64,000 bases of DNA from Streptomyces sp. NBC_00259 (GCF_036181745.1 NZ_CP108080.1:744001-808000), one strand, 5' to 3'; numbered from the stretch's first letter, positions 54,424-63,744 are shown. Notes: generated by a model from the sequence alone, not told the origin. Translations and numbers: made by a program.

Positions 54424-54492
54424 GACCCTGACCTCCGCCAATCGCTGGTCGGCTCCCCCACCACGATCGAACGGCGGCAGAGACCGGTCACT

Positions 54493-54506
54493 GGGCCGAA
54501 CGTCCC
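54493..54506. promoter_or_regulatory. GGRCC-N4-RGYCC box upstream of the Rv1733c-like gene
   Basis: GGGCC-GAAC-GTCCC, centred 76 bp upstream of the ATG at 54423 and inside the 138-bp gap after the upstream stress-protein gene. Of all boxes here its right arm is closest to the mycobacterial DevR half-site GTCCC. Confidence 0.55.
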
Positions 54507-54561
54507 TCGCAGGCGACCACCCGGACCACACAGGCCGAGTCGGTACCCGCAAGATGGACGG

Positions 54562-55380
54562 TCACATCTGCGGAACGACCGCAATCGGACACGGTGCGTG
54601 ATGCAGTACCGCATGGTTGACCAGGCCCAGTTGCAGCCCCAGGTGCCCACGCCGCCTTCGAGCTCCGACGACCAGAAGGTCGGCGCCCGTCGCGGCCGCC
54701 AGGAGCGCCTGACGCGCCGGCCCTTCGACCACCTGACGGCTCACCGTGACGCTCCGATACCGCTCGGCACGACCGCGCAGCGCGTCGTCGAGCACCTGCG
54801 CCGGCGGGCGGCAGTGGGCCTCGAGGGCGTACCCGGACGGGGGCGGCGGCGAGAGAGCCCCGGGCGGGACGCTCCAGGCGTGCACCGCGACCAGCCGACA
54901 GCGCCGCACGTGGGCTTCGCGCAGCGCGAACTGCACCGCCGTGCCGCTTCCCTCCCCGTCCTCGACGCCGACGACGACGCTCCCGAACCGGCCGTTCCGG
55001 TACTCGGCCTCCCCGCGTACCACGACGACCGGACAATCGGCGCGCGCCGACACAGCCAGACTGACCGACCCCAGGAGCAGCCCGGCGAGGTCTCCGCGCC
55101 CTCTGTACCCAAGGACCAGGGCGAAGGCATTGCGCCCCTGACCAAGTAGGGCGGATGCCGGGTCCTCGTGCAGCACCTCGCTCGACAGCCGCAACGACGG
55201 AGCACTCTTCCTGGCTCGTTCCATGGCGACAGCGATCAGATCGGCCGCCCCATGGTCCGGCACGACCGCGTACACGAGATGGAGCGGCACGTCGTGCCGG
55301 ACCGCCTCCACTGCGGCCCAGTCCACCGCCTCCAGACTCGCCTCGGACCCGTCAACGCCGACCACCACGGGAATCGCCAC
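54562..55380 (-). CDS. Universal stress protein, two UspA domains
   Basis: A 272-residue tandem UspA protein. Domain one has the ATP pattern LGYRGRGDLAGLLLGSVSLA; domain two reads VGARRRRGHLGLQLGLVNHA with the pattern altered, as in the paralogue at 47866. The start GTG at 55380 is set by GGAGGTGAG; an ATG at 55446 would add 22 residues before the conserved IPVVVGVDGSE. Divergent from another stress-protein gene over 192 bp, where I see no clear GGRCC box. Confidence 0.88.
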   Translation of the reverse strand: MAIPVVVGVDGSEASLEAVDWAAVEAVRHDVPLHLVYAVVPDHGAADLIAVAMERARKSAPSLRLSSEVLHEDPASALLGQGRNAFALVLGYRGRGDLAGLLLGSVSLAVSARADCPVVVVRGEAEYRNGRFGSVVVGVEDGEGSGTAVQFALREAHVRRCRLVAVHAWSVPPGALSPPPPSGYALEAHCRPPAQVLDDALRGRAERYRSVTVSRQVVEGPARQALLAAATGADLLVVGARRRRGHLGLQLGLVNHAVLHHAPCPIAVVPQM

Positions 55381-55572
55381 TGCTCTCACCTCCGCTCCGT
55401 GCCGGACTCCATGCTCTTCCAAGCTCCGCCACGGCGCGGTCCGCATGCGCCGCAGGAAGGACTGGGGTACTCCTCGAATGACAAGAGGTTGTGCTCGGCG
55501 TGCCGGCGCAGTCCGGACGGGCGGACTCGTTCACCGTCATTCCCAGCTTCGTACGAGACGGAGGCAGTCGCC

Positions 55573-56448
55573 ATGGAGCCAGTGATCACCGTGGGCCTCG
55601 ACGGCTCACCCGAGAGCCTGGCGGCCGCCCATTGGGCCGCCGACGAAGCTGTGCGGCGCAACTTCACGCTGCGCCTGCTGCACGCGTGGCCTCTGCTGGC
55701 GCCGGAACCGACCCGCGTCCCCTCGGAGATCGATCAGAACTACTGGGCGAAGCGCATGGTGCACAACGCACGGACGGAGCTCCAAGCACGCCACCCGGGC
55801 CTCACCGCTGTCGGCAATCTGGTCGCCGACGATGCCCAGGACGCGCTGCTGCAAGCGGCATCGGAATCCGCGATGGTCGTCCTCGGCTCGCGGGGGCTGG
55901 GGTCCGTCGAGAGCTACTTCATGGGCGACATCAGCATGCTCGTCGTAACACGGGCCGAGCGGCCGGTGGTCCTGGTACGCGCCGAACAACGCGAGGAGGT
56001 ACCGCAGCCCGCTCCAAGTCCACCAGGTGCCGTAGTGGTGGCACTGAAACTCCACGGCCCGTGCGACGACCTGCTCGATTTCGCCTGCGCCGCCGCCGCG
56101 GCGCGCGGCGTGCACCTTCGCGTGGTCCATGGCCGGAGCGTGCCGCTCCATGCATACACCCCCTGGGGCGTGGACCACGACGTCGCAGACGAGATCGCAC
56201 AGGATGCGCGGAAGCAGCTGAGCAAGGTCCTCCGCCCCTGGCGCGAGAAGTTCCCCGCGGTGGAGATGGTCGACGTGGTAAGGCTCGACAGCCCCGCCAA
56301 GTCCGTTGTGCGGGACGCCGAGAGCGCCGGGCTGCTGGTCGTAGGCCGGCGCAAGCACCGTCCCGCCTTGGCACCACGCCTGGGCCCCGTGGCCGAAGCC
56401 GCCATCCATCACGCGCGCTGTCCCGTCGCCGTCGTCCCCCATGACTGA
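55573..56448 (+). CDS. Universal stress protein, two UspA domains
   Basis: A 291-residue tandem UspA protein (MEPVITVGLDGSPESLAAAH). Domain one: LGSRGLGSVESYFMGDISML, where the final Gly-Ser is Gly-Asp; domain two ends RPALAPRLGPVAEAAIHHAR, resembling the genes at 21962 and 24382. Ribosome site GGAGGC. Its stop overlaps the following kinase-like gene by 8 bp, so the two are coupled. Confidence 0.88.
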   Translation: MEPVITVGLDGSPESLAAAHWAADEAVRRNFTLRLLHAWPLLAPEPTRVPSEIDQNYWAKRMVHNARTELQARHPGLTAVGNLVADDAQDALLQAASESAMVVLGSRGLGSVESYFMGDISMLVVTRAERPVVLVRAEQREEVPQPAPSPPGAVVVALKLHGPCDDLLDFACAAAAARGVHLRVVHGRSVPLHAYTPWGVDHDVADEIAQDARKQLSKVLRPWREKFPAVEMVDVVRLDSPAKSVVRDAESAGLLVVGRRKHRPALAPRLGPVAEAAIHHARCPVAVVPHD

Positions 56449-58027
56449 GCCGAACCACGGTGGGGATCCGACGGTGCCGGTGCATCAGGCCGACGCGTCC
56501 GCGCTCCGGTCCACCACCGGCACCGACGCTCCACCGCTCCCGCGCGCAGAGGTGCGCGAGACCCACACCGCGATCGTGTTCTTTGTCGGTGACTACGCCT
56601 ACAAGCTCAAGAAACCGCTCGATCTGGAGTTCCTGGACTACAGCACCGTGCCGGCTCGGCGCACCGCGTGCGAGCGCGAAGTCGAGCTCAACCGTCGCTT
56701 CGCCCCAGACGTCTACCTGGGCGTGGGGGAATTCCGCAGCCCGCACGCGGAGGCACCCGAACCACTTGTCGTGATGCGCCGTATGCCGACGGAACGTCGC
56801 CTGTCCCGGCTGGTGCGGGAAGGTGCGGCCGTCGACGACGTCCTCAGGGCCGTCGCCCGCCGACTCGCCACCCGACACGCAGACGCGCCTCGCAGCCGGG
56901 AGGTGGACGAACAAGGCACGCGGGACGCACTGTTGTCGCGCTGGGAAGCGAGCTTCGCGCACGTCCGCGAGCTGGCCGGCGACAGTCCCGTGCCCGACGA
57001 CGTCAACGACGTCGAGCGGCTGGTGCGCCGCTATCTCGCCGGCCGCAAGCAGTTGTTCGACACGCGCGTCGAGCAGGGGCGAATGGTCGACGGCCATGGC
57101 GATCTGCTCGCCGAGGACATCTTCTGCCTCGACGACGGCCCCCGCATCCTGGACTGCCTGGAGTTCGACGACCACCTGCGGTACGTCGACGGCCTCGACG
57201 ACGCCGCCTTCCTCGCCATGGATCTGGAACAGCTCGGCGCCCCGGAAGCCGCGGCGTTCTTCCTCGCCCAGTACAGCGAGTACTCCGGCGATCCCGCACC
57301 CCCGTCCCTGTGGCACCACTACGTCGCCTACCGGGCCTTCGTCCGCGCCAAGGTCTCTCTCATCCAGGCACGCCAGGGCACAGACGGCGCGCAGTCCGCG
57401 TCACGGCGCCTGGTCACAACGGCGCTGCGTCACCTGCGCACCTCCGCTGTCGGACTGACGCTGGTCGGTGGTCTGCCGGGCAGCGGCAAGTCCACGCTCT
57501 CCGGCGCGCTCGCCGACCGGTTGGGCGTCACGCTGCTCAGCAGCGACCGAATCCGCAAGGAGCTGGCCGGCATACCGGCAGAGGAGTCCGCGGCCGCTGC
57601 CTACGGCGAAGGCTTGTACACGGCGGAGTGGACCGCCAGGACCTACGCGGCTCTCCTCGACCGTGCCGCTGCACTGTTGTCCTCCGGGGAGTCCGTCGTC
57701 CTGGACGCGACGTGGTCCCATGCGGGACAGCGAGAAGCCGCTCAGCACATGGCCGACCGCACCAGCGCCGACCTGGTGGCCCTGCACTGCCAGGTTCCGG
57801 GCGACGTGTCGGCGTCCCGCCTGAGCACCCGCGCGACCGGACCATCCGACGCCGACCTCGATGTGGCCACCGCCATGGCAGCCGCAGAGCCGCCCTGGTC
57901 GGAGGCCGTCACGATCGACACAAGCGGCCCCCTGGAGTCCGCCGTCGTCCAGGCACTGGCGGCCGTTCGTCCGTGGGGAACCGGACAGGTTCCGGTCTTC
58001 CGCCGCTCCTACATGGAGCCGGACTGA
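56441..58027 (+). CDS. Bifunctional phosphotransferase/AAA-type kinase, Rv2004c-like
   Basis: A 528-residue protein. The N-terminal 320 residues resemble aminoglycoside-phosphotransferase-like kinases (FFVGDYAYKLKKPLDLEFLD; the catalytic region DGHGDLLAEDIFCLDD; then CLEFDDHLRYVDGLDD). The C-terminal part is a P-loop kinase with Walker A GLPGSGKS at 344-351 and SSDRIRKELAG after it. The same two-domain layout is found in Rv2004c, a DosR-regulon protein of unknown substrate. It is translationally coupled to the stress-protein gene upstream. Confidence 0.87.
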   Translation: MTEPNHGGDPTVPVHQADASALRSTTGTDAPPLPRAEVRETHTAIVFFVGDYAYKLKKPLDLEFLDYSTVPARRTACEREVELNRRFAPDVYLGVGEFRSPHAEAPEPLVVMRRMPTERRLSRLVREGAAVDDVLRAVARRLATRHADAPRSREVDEQGTRDALLSRWEASFAHVRELAGDSPVPDDVNDVERLVRRYLAGRKQLFDTRVEQGRMVDGHGDLLAEDIFCLDDGPRILDCLEFDDHLRYVDGLDDAAFLAMDLEQLGAPEAAAFFLAQYSEYSGDPAPPSLWHHYVAYRAFVRAKVSLIQARQGTDGAQSASRRLVTTALRHLRTSAVGLTLVGGLPGSGKSTLSGALADRLGVTLLSSDRIRKELAGIPAEESAAAAYGEGLYTAEWTARTYAALLDRAAALLSSGESVVLDATWSHAGQREAAQHMADRTSADLVALHCQVPGDVSASRLSTRATGPSDADLDVATAMAAAEPPWSEAVTIDTSGPLESAVVQALAAVRPWGTGQVPVFRRSYMEPD

Positions 58028-58130
58028 CACCGTGGTCCGGGGACCGAGCGTGATGCATCGGGTCGATTGACTCAGCGGGCAGCGGACGAGCAACGCGTCC
58101 GCCGCCTGCGCTTCTTGAAGGAGAACCGCT

Positions 58131-58439
58131 ACGACCACCGGGACCTCGTCGTCCTGGACCAACTCGAACACCCACGCCCCCGGCGCCCTGGGCGACGAGC
58201 ACGTTGTCGAGCTCCAGCGCCTTGCTCGCCTGATCTGCTCCTGCGACCGCTGGTGGTTCCCACTCCTGCAGCAATGGGAGCAGGTCGGCCAAGGGTTCAC
58301 GAACATCGAGAAGCGACAGCAAGCCATGGTCGTGCTGTCCGACTCCCTCAAGGCACTGAACGGCGGCAGCCTGCCCAGCGGCATCGCGCCGATGGACATG
58401 CCCGGGTTCGACGGGACACCTCGAAGGGCACATCCATGA
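58131..58439 (+). CDS. Hypothetical 102-residue protein with ACG start, or a gene with mutated start codon
   Basis: A frame with coding character but no ATG/GTG/TTG at its head. A good ribosome site AAGGAG (58118-58123) is 7 bp before ACG-ACC-ACC, where an ATG would be expected. The product would read TTGTSSSWTNSNTHAPGALG and later EHVVELQRLARLICSCDRWW, GQGFTNIEKRQQAMVVL and PSGIAPMDMPGFDG. No family recognised. The stop overlaps the next small frame (ATGA). An alternative is that the plus-strand frame at 58067 (RRLRFLKENRYDHRDLVVLD) was its 5' part before a frameshift. Either ACG initiation or a decaying gene. Confidence 0.45.
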   Translation, partial: TTTGTSSSWTNSNTHAPGALGDEHVVELQRLARLICSCDRWWFPLLQQWEQVGQGFTNIEKRQQAMVVLSDSLKALNGGSLPSGIAPMDMPGFDGTPRRAHP

Positions 58440-58540
58440 AGCTCGTCCTGTGGCGGGCGCTGCTGGCCCCCCGCACCAGCCTCCAAGCCCTGCTCGTCCA
58501 AAGGCGCAGCGCAACCCCCCTGTCCTACGACGCTGCCTAG
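58436..58540 (+). CDS. Possible small gene or truncated remnant
   Basis: A 34-codon frame (MKLVLWRALLAPRTSLQALL onwards) whose ATG overlaps the preceding stop by 4 bp. That coupling is the only support. It may be the start of a longer gene cut by deletion. No domain recognised. Confidence 0.3.
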   Translation: MKLVLWRALLAPRTSLQALLVQRRSATPLSYDAA

Positions 58541-59345
58541 CGCCAGGCCCGTTTGCAGCGTTGTCCCGACGAAATGGTGTATCGACTCCACGGCCACCAA
58601 GCCACCACCACCGACCCGGTATCCAGTACCGGGTCGCCCTCCGCCCCGCCCTGGAATGAGAAACCGACCGACCGGCACCCCTGACCCGAGCATCCAGAAT
58701 CTTTCGAAGCCCGGAATCTGTCGGCCGTCCGCATCGCCAGTTGCATCGCGCACCCAGCAAGGGCCGACGCCACCAGTGGGCGCAGGCGATGCCTTGCCAT
58801 CGCTCGATATCCGCACGCGTGGCGATGTAGTTCCAGTGGCGCCTGGCTGTCGCCCTCAGATTAATGATCCAAGTCGCGCTCCTTCACGGACCGCCGCGCC
58901 CAGCTGGGGAGTGTGGCGGAGGGGCTTTCCCAAGGGATCGTCGGGGCTACCGCGACAGCGATCACCAGGAGCAGCCGTACCCCGGGCCAAGGACCGCCAG
59001 TCCGAATCCGGTCTGCGGCAGATGCCGGAGTTCAACGCAGCGTAGTCAGCACCAAGTCAGCACGGGAGGGGTGGCAACGGGTGATGACGTGGGCGTTCAG
59101 TCAGCACCAAACCAGCACGGGAGGCAGGACGGCACCTCCAAATCATGCCCTAATAGCGCAACTCAGACAGCCCTCTTCGCGGCCTTGTCGAGGCCGTCAC
59201 GGACGATCCGGCACCGCCCCCATGGTGGCCAAGCGCACCCCAGCCGGTAGAACTATGGTGTCCCACCACATGTGCCCCTGACCTGCGGCTTCCTACGGTG
59301 TGGCGACACACAAACGTCCCCGCCAACTGTCCGGAAGTGGTGTCC
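58541..59345. other. 805-bp gene-poor boundary region with a 26-bp imperfect direct repeat
   Basis: No convincing gene on either strand; base composition is slightly more AT-rich than neighbours. Two copies of a 26-bp sequence (59044-59069 and 59099-59124, starting AGTCAGCACCAA and ending CAGCACGGGAGG, two mismatches) are 55 bp apart. The region separates the stress island from ordinary chromosomal genes. Confidence 0.5.
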
Positions 59346-60740
59346 ATGGCCGCCCCCGCAACCGCTCCACCAGCTCCCAGCTCGCTCAAGCGCATCGTCG
59401 CCGCGAGCCTCATCGGCACCACCATCGAGTGGTACGACTTCTTCCTGTACGGATCAGCCGCGGCGCTGGTCTTCAACAAGCTGTTCTTTCCCGGGTCCGA
59501 TCCGCTGGTGGGCACCCTGCTGTCGTTCCTGACGTATGCCGTCGGGTTCGCCGCGCGGCCGCTCGGGGCGCTGGTGTTCGGGCACTACGGAGACCGGCTC
59601 GGGCGCAAGAAGTTGTTGGTGCTGAGCCTGCTGCTCATGGGCGGGGCGACGTTCGCGATCGGGTTGCTGCCGACGCATGCGACGATCGGCACCGCCGCTC
59701 CCGTGCTGCTGACGGTCCTGCGGCTGGTCCAGGGGTTCGCGCTCGGCGGGGAGTGGGGCGGAGCCGTCCTGCTGGTGTCGGAGCACGGGGACGCCCGCCG
59801 GCGCGGGTTCTGGGCCTCGTGGCCGCAGACCGGGGCGCCGGCGGGGCAGTTGCTGGCGACCGGTGTGCTGTCGGCGCTGACCGCGCTGCTGTCGGACGCC
59901 GCGTTCACCTCATGGGGCTGGCGCATACCGTTCCTGCTGTCCGGTGTGCTGGTGATCGTCGGTTTGTGGATTCGTCTCTCTGTCGACGAGTCGCCGGTGT
60001 TCAAGGCGGCGCTGGCGCAGGCCGAGGAGCGCAAGGCGGCGTCCGACCAGGTGGAGAAGATGCCGCTGGTCGCGGTGCTGCGGCATCACTGGCGGGACGT
60101 CCTCGTGGCCATGGGCGCGCGTATGGCGGAGAACATCAGCTACTACGTGATCACCGCGTTCATCCTCGTCTACGCGACCACCTCGGCGGGCCTGAGCAAG
60201 CAGACCGCGCTCAACGCGGTCCTCATCGCCTCCGCGGTGCACTTCGCCGTGATTCCTCTCTGGGGTGCACTGTCGGACCGGATCGGGCGCCGGCCGGTGT
60301 ATCTGATCGGCGCGGTCGGTGTGGGCCTGTGGATGTTCCCGTTCTTCGCGCTCATCGACAGCAAGTCGTTCGGCAGTCTGCTGCTCGCCGTCACGGTCGG
60401 CCTGATCCTGCACGGAGCCATGTACGCGCCGCAGGCGGCGTTCTTCTCGGAGATGTTCGCGACGCGCATGCGGTACTCGGGGGCGTCCATCGGGGCCCAG
60501 TTCGCGTCGGTCGCGGCCGGGGCGCCCGCGCCGCTGATCGCGACGGCGCTCCTCGCCGACTACGGCAACTCCACGCCGATCGCGCTCTACGTCATCGCCG
60601 CCGCTCTGCTGACGGTCGTGGCCATCGCCTGCGCACGGGAGACCCGCGACCGGGACCTGGCCGACGTGACGGCCGGGCAGAGCGGAGACCGGGATGCCCG
60701 GGGCGCGGTGACCGCGGCCGACGCCCCGACATCCGCCTGA
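59346..60740 (+). CDS. MFS transporter, metabolite:H+ symporter (MHS) type
   Basis: A 464-residue, 12-helix permease. MHS-family landmarks are IGTTIEWYDFFLYGSAAALV in the first helix, GHYGDRLGRKKLLVLSLLLM (loop 2-3 motif), GGEWGGAVLLVSEH, and SDRIGRRPVYLIGA in the second half. Members take up citrate, proline, ketoglutarate or similar acids with protons. Downstream is a strong terminator shared with the convergent regulator gene. The neighbouring 3-hydroxybutyrate dehydrogenase suggests an organic acid such as hydroxybutyrate as substrate (inference). Confidence 0.9.
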   Translation: MAAPATAPPAPSSLKRIVAASLIGTTIEWYDFFLYGSAAALVFNKLFFPGSDPLVGTLLSFLTYAVGFAARPLGALVFGHYGDRLGRKKLLVLSLLLMGGATFAIGLLPTHATIGTAAPVLLTVLRLVQGFALGGEWGGAVLLVSEHGDARRRGFWASWPQTGAPAGQLLATGVLSALTALLSDAAFTSWGWRIPFLLSGVLVIVGLWIRLSVDESPVFKAALAQAEERKAASDQVEKMPLVAVLRHHWRDVLVAMGARMAENISYYVITAFILVYATTSAGLSKQTALNAVLIASAVHFAVIPLWGALSDRIGRRPVYLIGAVGVGLWMFPFFALIDSKSFGSLLLAVTVGLILHGAMYAPQAAFFSEMFATRMRYSGASIGAQFASVAAGAPAPLIATALLADYGNSTPIALYVIAAALLTVVAIACARETRDRDLADVTAGQSGDRDARGAVTAADAPTSA

Positions 60741-60757
60741 CGGACCGGGACGGCTCC

Positions 60758-60796
60758 GGGGCCGCGTGGACCGTACGCAACGGTCCACGCGGCCCC
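60758..60796. terminator. Strong bidirectional hairpin, 17-bp perfect stem
   Basis: Bases 60758-60774 (GGGGCCGCG...) pair perfectly with 60780-60796 around a 5-base loop. It lies in the 69-bp gap between convergent MFS and regulator genes. Confidence 0.9.
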
Positions 60797-60809
60797 GCCG
60801 CGTTTCCCG

Positions 60810-62705
60810 TCAGCGCGCGACAGCCGCGGATATCGCGTGCAGCCGCAGCGCCAGCTGGATCTCCAAGGCGCGGGACGGCGACTGCCAGTCCTCGCCGAGG
60901 AGCCTGCCTATGCGCTCCAGACGCTGGGCCACCGTGTTGACATGGACGTGGAGTTCGTCCTTCGTACGGGCCGGGCTCATGCCGCTCGCGAAGTACGCGT
61001 CGAGCGTGCGCACCAGATCCGTGCCGCGCCGCTCGTCGTAGTCGGCGACCGGTCCGATCGTGCGGTGGACGAAGCCCTCGATGTCGCCGGTGTCGGCGAG
61101 CAGCAGGCCCAGGAAGCCGAGGTCCTGCGCCGCCGCTCCCTCTCCGGACCGGTGCAGCAGGCGCAGGGCTTCGACACAGCGCAGCGCCTCGGCGTAGGCC
61201 GCGGCCACCGATCCCTGGGTGCCGGCGGGCGCGCCGACCGGGGCGGAGGCGCCGACGGTGACCGGCTCGCGCAGGGTGCCGCCGAGCTGTTTGGCGGTCT
61301 GGCGCGCCAGGTCGGTGGCGCTGTCCCCGCGGCCGAGGGGCAGCAGCAGGACCGTGCCGCCGTCGCGGGCCGCGGCGAGGCCGTGGCGGGTGGCCGCGAG
61401 ATGCGAGGCCGCGGACCACAGGCGCTGGCGGTCGGCGGTGGCCCGGTCCGCGCCACCGGCGTCGGTCGTGGCGTCGATCCGGGCGGCGAGCACGACATGC
61501 GGTGCGTCGAGGTCGGCGTGGAGCCGGGCCGCGCGCTCACGCAGCAGGTGCGGGTCGCGTCCCGGTGCGTCGAGCAGGTCGTCCAGCAGCTCACCGCGCA
61601 CGCGCTGTTCCGCCTCGCCCGCCGAGCGACGGGCCAGCAGCAGGAGCGAGGTGACCAGCGCGGCCCGCTCCAGCGTGCGCCGGTCGACGGGGTCGAGGGC
61701 GGGGTGGCCGCGCAGCACGAGCGCGCCCAGCAGCTCCCCGCCGGCCGACACGGCGGCGACCCAGTCGTCCCCGTTGCGTACGGCGTGGCCGTCGGCGTCG
61801 CCGAGTTCCAGGGCGGCGAGCGCGGGGGTACCCGGGTCGGCGAACTCGACGGTTCCGTCGAGGACTTCGGACACTGCGGCGGCGACGTCATGGACTCCTC
61901 CGCCGCGCAGGACCAGTTCGGTGAGCCGGTCGTGCACGTCCGAGGCCCGCTCGATGACGGCGCTGTGGTCGCGAATGATCGCGTTGGCCCGCTCCAGCTC
62001 GGCCAGCGCGGTCCGGGTCTCGGCGAGCAGATTGGCGGTGTCGATGGCGACCGCGGCGTGGGCGGCGAACGAGGCGAGCAGCGCGACCTGTTCCCGCTCG
62101 AAGACCCGGGCGCGCCGGTCGGCGGCGAAGAGCACGCCGATGACCTGGCTGCCGAGCATCAGCGGCACACCGAGGATGGCGACGAGGCCTTCGTCCCGGA
62201 CGCCCGAGTCGATGGTGCGGGTGTGCTGGAAGCGCTCGTCGTCGAAGTAGCTGTCGGTCACGTACGGTCGTGCCGTCTGGGCGACGAGTCCGCCGAGCCC
62301 CTCCCCCATGCCGAGCCGCAGCTGCTGGAAGCGGGCCGACACCGAGCCCTCGGTGACGCGCATGTACGTGTCTCCGGCCGCCGGGTCGTTGAGGCTGAGG
62401 TAGGCGACCTCGGTGCCGAGGAGGGACCGGGCGCGCTGGACTATGGCCCGCAGCACGGCGTCGAGGTCGCGCAGGCCGGACAGGTCGTGCGCGGTCTCGA
62501 ACAGCGCGGACAGCTCCGCCTCCCGGCGGCGTCTGCCCTCCAGCTCGGCCCGCACGCGCAGCGCGAGCTGTTTGGCCTGCTCCAGGCCGGACAGCGTCTC
62601 GGGGCCCGCGCCGCTCGCACGGGCGAGCAGCACGGGCCTGTCGTACGCCTCCGCGGCGGCGCCGCGTGCGAGGAGCTCCAGGTAGGTGAGCTGATCGTGG
62701 GACAT
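60810..62705 (-). CDS. GAF-domain transcriptional regulator with PucR-type C-terminal helix-turn-helix
   Basis: A regulator of about 631 residues. Order: N-terminal helical region, GAF sensor domain (about 95-235, LSGLRDLDAVLRAIVQRARS to VIGVLFAADRRARVF), a central region, and a C-terminal PucR-type DNA-binding domain (DELHVHVNTVAQRLERIGRL). PucR/CdaR-type proteins usually control nearby catabolic genes in response to a small molecule. I start at the ATG at 62705 (MSHDQLTYLELL); a GTG at 62783 is possible. Lies downstream of the 3-hydroxybutyrate dehydrogenase gene and convergent with the transporter, which are its probable targets. Confidence 0.85.
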   Translation of the reverse strand: MSHDQLTYLELLARGAAAEAYDRPVLLARASGAGPETLSGLEQAKQLALRVRAELEGRRRREAELSALFETAHDLSGLRDLDAVLRAIVQRARSLLGTEVAYLSLNDPAAGDTYMRVTEGSVSARFQQLRLGMGEGLGGLVAQTARPYVTDSYFDDERFQHTRTIDSGVRDEGLVAILGVPLMLGSQVIGVLFAADRRARVFEREQVALLASFAAHAAVAIDTANLLAETRTALAELERANAIIRDHSAVIERASDVHDRLTELVLRGGGVHDVAAAVSEVLDGTVEFADPGTPALAALELGDADGHAVRNGDDWVAAVSAGGELLGALVLRGHPALDPVDRRTLERAALVTSLLLLARRSAGEAEQRVRGELLDDLLDAPGRDPHLLRERAARLHADLDAPHVVLAARIDATTDAGGADRATADRQRLWSAASHLAATRHGLAAARDGGTVLLLPLGRGDSATDLARQTAKQLGGTLREPVTVGASAPVGAPAGTQGSVAAAYAEALRCVEALRLLHRSGEGAAAQDLGFLGLLLADTGDIEGFVHRTIGPVADYDERRGTDLVRTLDAYFASGMSPARTKDELHVHVNTVAQRLERIGRLLGEDWQSPSRALEIQLALRLHAISAAVAR

Positions 62706-62814
62706 GGACAAAGGGATACCTGCCGTGCCGGGGGTCCCGCCAGCCCCTGTGGACGACGCGGCCCATGTGGACAACTCCGTCACCCGCCCCGAGTGGAACC
62801 AGCCGCTCCGCAGA

Positions 62815-62910
62815 CCTCGTCGCGGCCCTCGTCGCGGGCCTCGTCGCTCCGGACCTCGTCGCGGCCCTGGTCGCTCCGGGCCTCGTCGCTCCGGACCTCG
62901 TCCGCCCGGA
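62815..62910. repeat. Degenerate tandem repeat, seven copies of a CCTCGTCG-based unit
   Basis: Units of 12 or 15 bp beginning CCTCGTCG (variants CCTCGTCGCGGC and CCTCGTCGCTCCGGA) occupy the gap between the dehydrogenase stop (62917) and the regulator start (62705). On the transcribed minus strand they read as repeated GACGAGG. All units are multiples of three, but no gene is evident there. Confidence 0.8.
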
Positions 62911-62916
62911 ACCGTC

Positions 62917-63744
62917 TCAGTGCGCGGTCCAGCCGCCGTCGAGAACGAATGAGGTGCCGGTGACGAAGGAGGCCTGCGGCGTACAGAGGTACGCCACCGC
63001 CTCGGCGACCTCCTCCGGTTCGATGAGCCGCTTCAGGGCGGAGTCCTTCAGCAGCACCTCGGTGAGGACCCGCTCCTGCGGAATGTCATGGGCCGCCGCC
63101 TGGTCGGCGATCTGCTTCTCGACCAGTGGGGTGCGTACATAGCCCGGATTGACGCAGTTGGAGGTGACCCCATGGGCGGCTCCCTCCAAAGCGGCGGTCT
63201 TGGAGAGGCCCTCCAGCCCATGTTTGGCAGCCACATAAGCGGACTTGAAGGCCGAGGCGCGCAGCCCATGCACGGAGGACACGTTGACGATGCGGCCCCA
63301 CCCTTGTGCGTACATCTGCGGGAGTGCGCCTCTGATCAGCCGGAAGGGGGCTTCGAGCATCACGGTGAGGACGGTGTGGAAGACCTCCGGCGGGAACTCC
63401 TCGATGGGGCGGACGAGTTGCAGCCCCGCGTTGTTGACGAGGACATCGGTCCCCGCGGCGGCGCCCTCGGCCGCGTCGAGGTCGGTCAGATCGAGGACAT
63501 GGGGTTCGACGGCGCCCGCCAGGCCCATGCCGAGGGCCTGCTCGACGAGCGTGTCGAGCCCGGCCGCCTCCCGGTCGACGGCCCTGACCTTGGCCCCCGC
63601 GGCCGCGAGCCGCAGCGCACAGGCCCGGCCGATCCCGCCTGCCGCCCCCGTGACGAGGGCGGTGCGGCCGCCCAGGTCGAGAGCGACGGACGGCCGGCCG
63701 GCGGAGGGGACGGGGTGAGGGGCGGGACCCGGGTTCATGGTCAT
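62917..63744 (-). CDS. 3-hydroxybutyrate dehydrogenase (short-chain dehydrogenase family)
   Basis: A protein of about 275 residues that interconverts 3-hydroxybutyrate and acetoacetate with NAD. Cofactor motif TGAAGGIGRACALRLAAAGA, NNAG within VLVNNAGLQL, catalytic Ser in VNVSSVHGLRAS and Tyr/Lys in SAYVAAKHGLEGLSK; the SSVHG segment is typical of the hydroxybutyrate subfamily. Starts at 63744, 63738 or 63753 are possible; no clear ribosome site decides. Upstream of the GAF/PucR regulator on the same strand. Confidence 0.88.
   Translation of the reverse strand: MTMNPGPAPHPVPSAGRPSVALDLGGRTALVTGAAGGIGRACALRLAAAGAKVRAVDREAAGLDTLVEQALGMGLAGAVEPHVLDLTDLDAAEGAAAGTDVLVNNAGLQLVRPIEEFPPEVFHTVLTVMLEAPFRLIRGALPQMYAQGWGRIVNVSSVHGLRASAFKSAYVAAKHGLEGLSKTAALEGAAHGVTSNCVNPGYVRTPLVEKQIADQAAAHDIPQERVLTEVLLKDSALKRLIEPEEVAEAVAYLCTPQASFVTGTSFVLDGGWTAH

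Noticed and set aside
58980..59040. Possible tRNA 3' half (CAGTCCGAATCCGG) near the island boundary
   Set aside because: No matching acceptor or anticodon arms could be found around it; the TTCGAATC core is incomplete.
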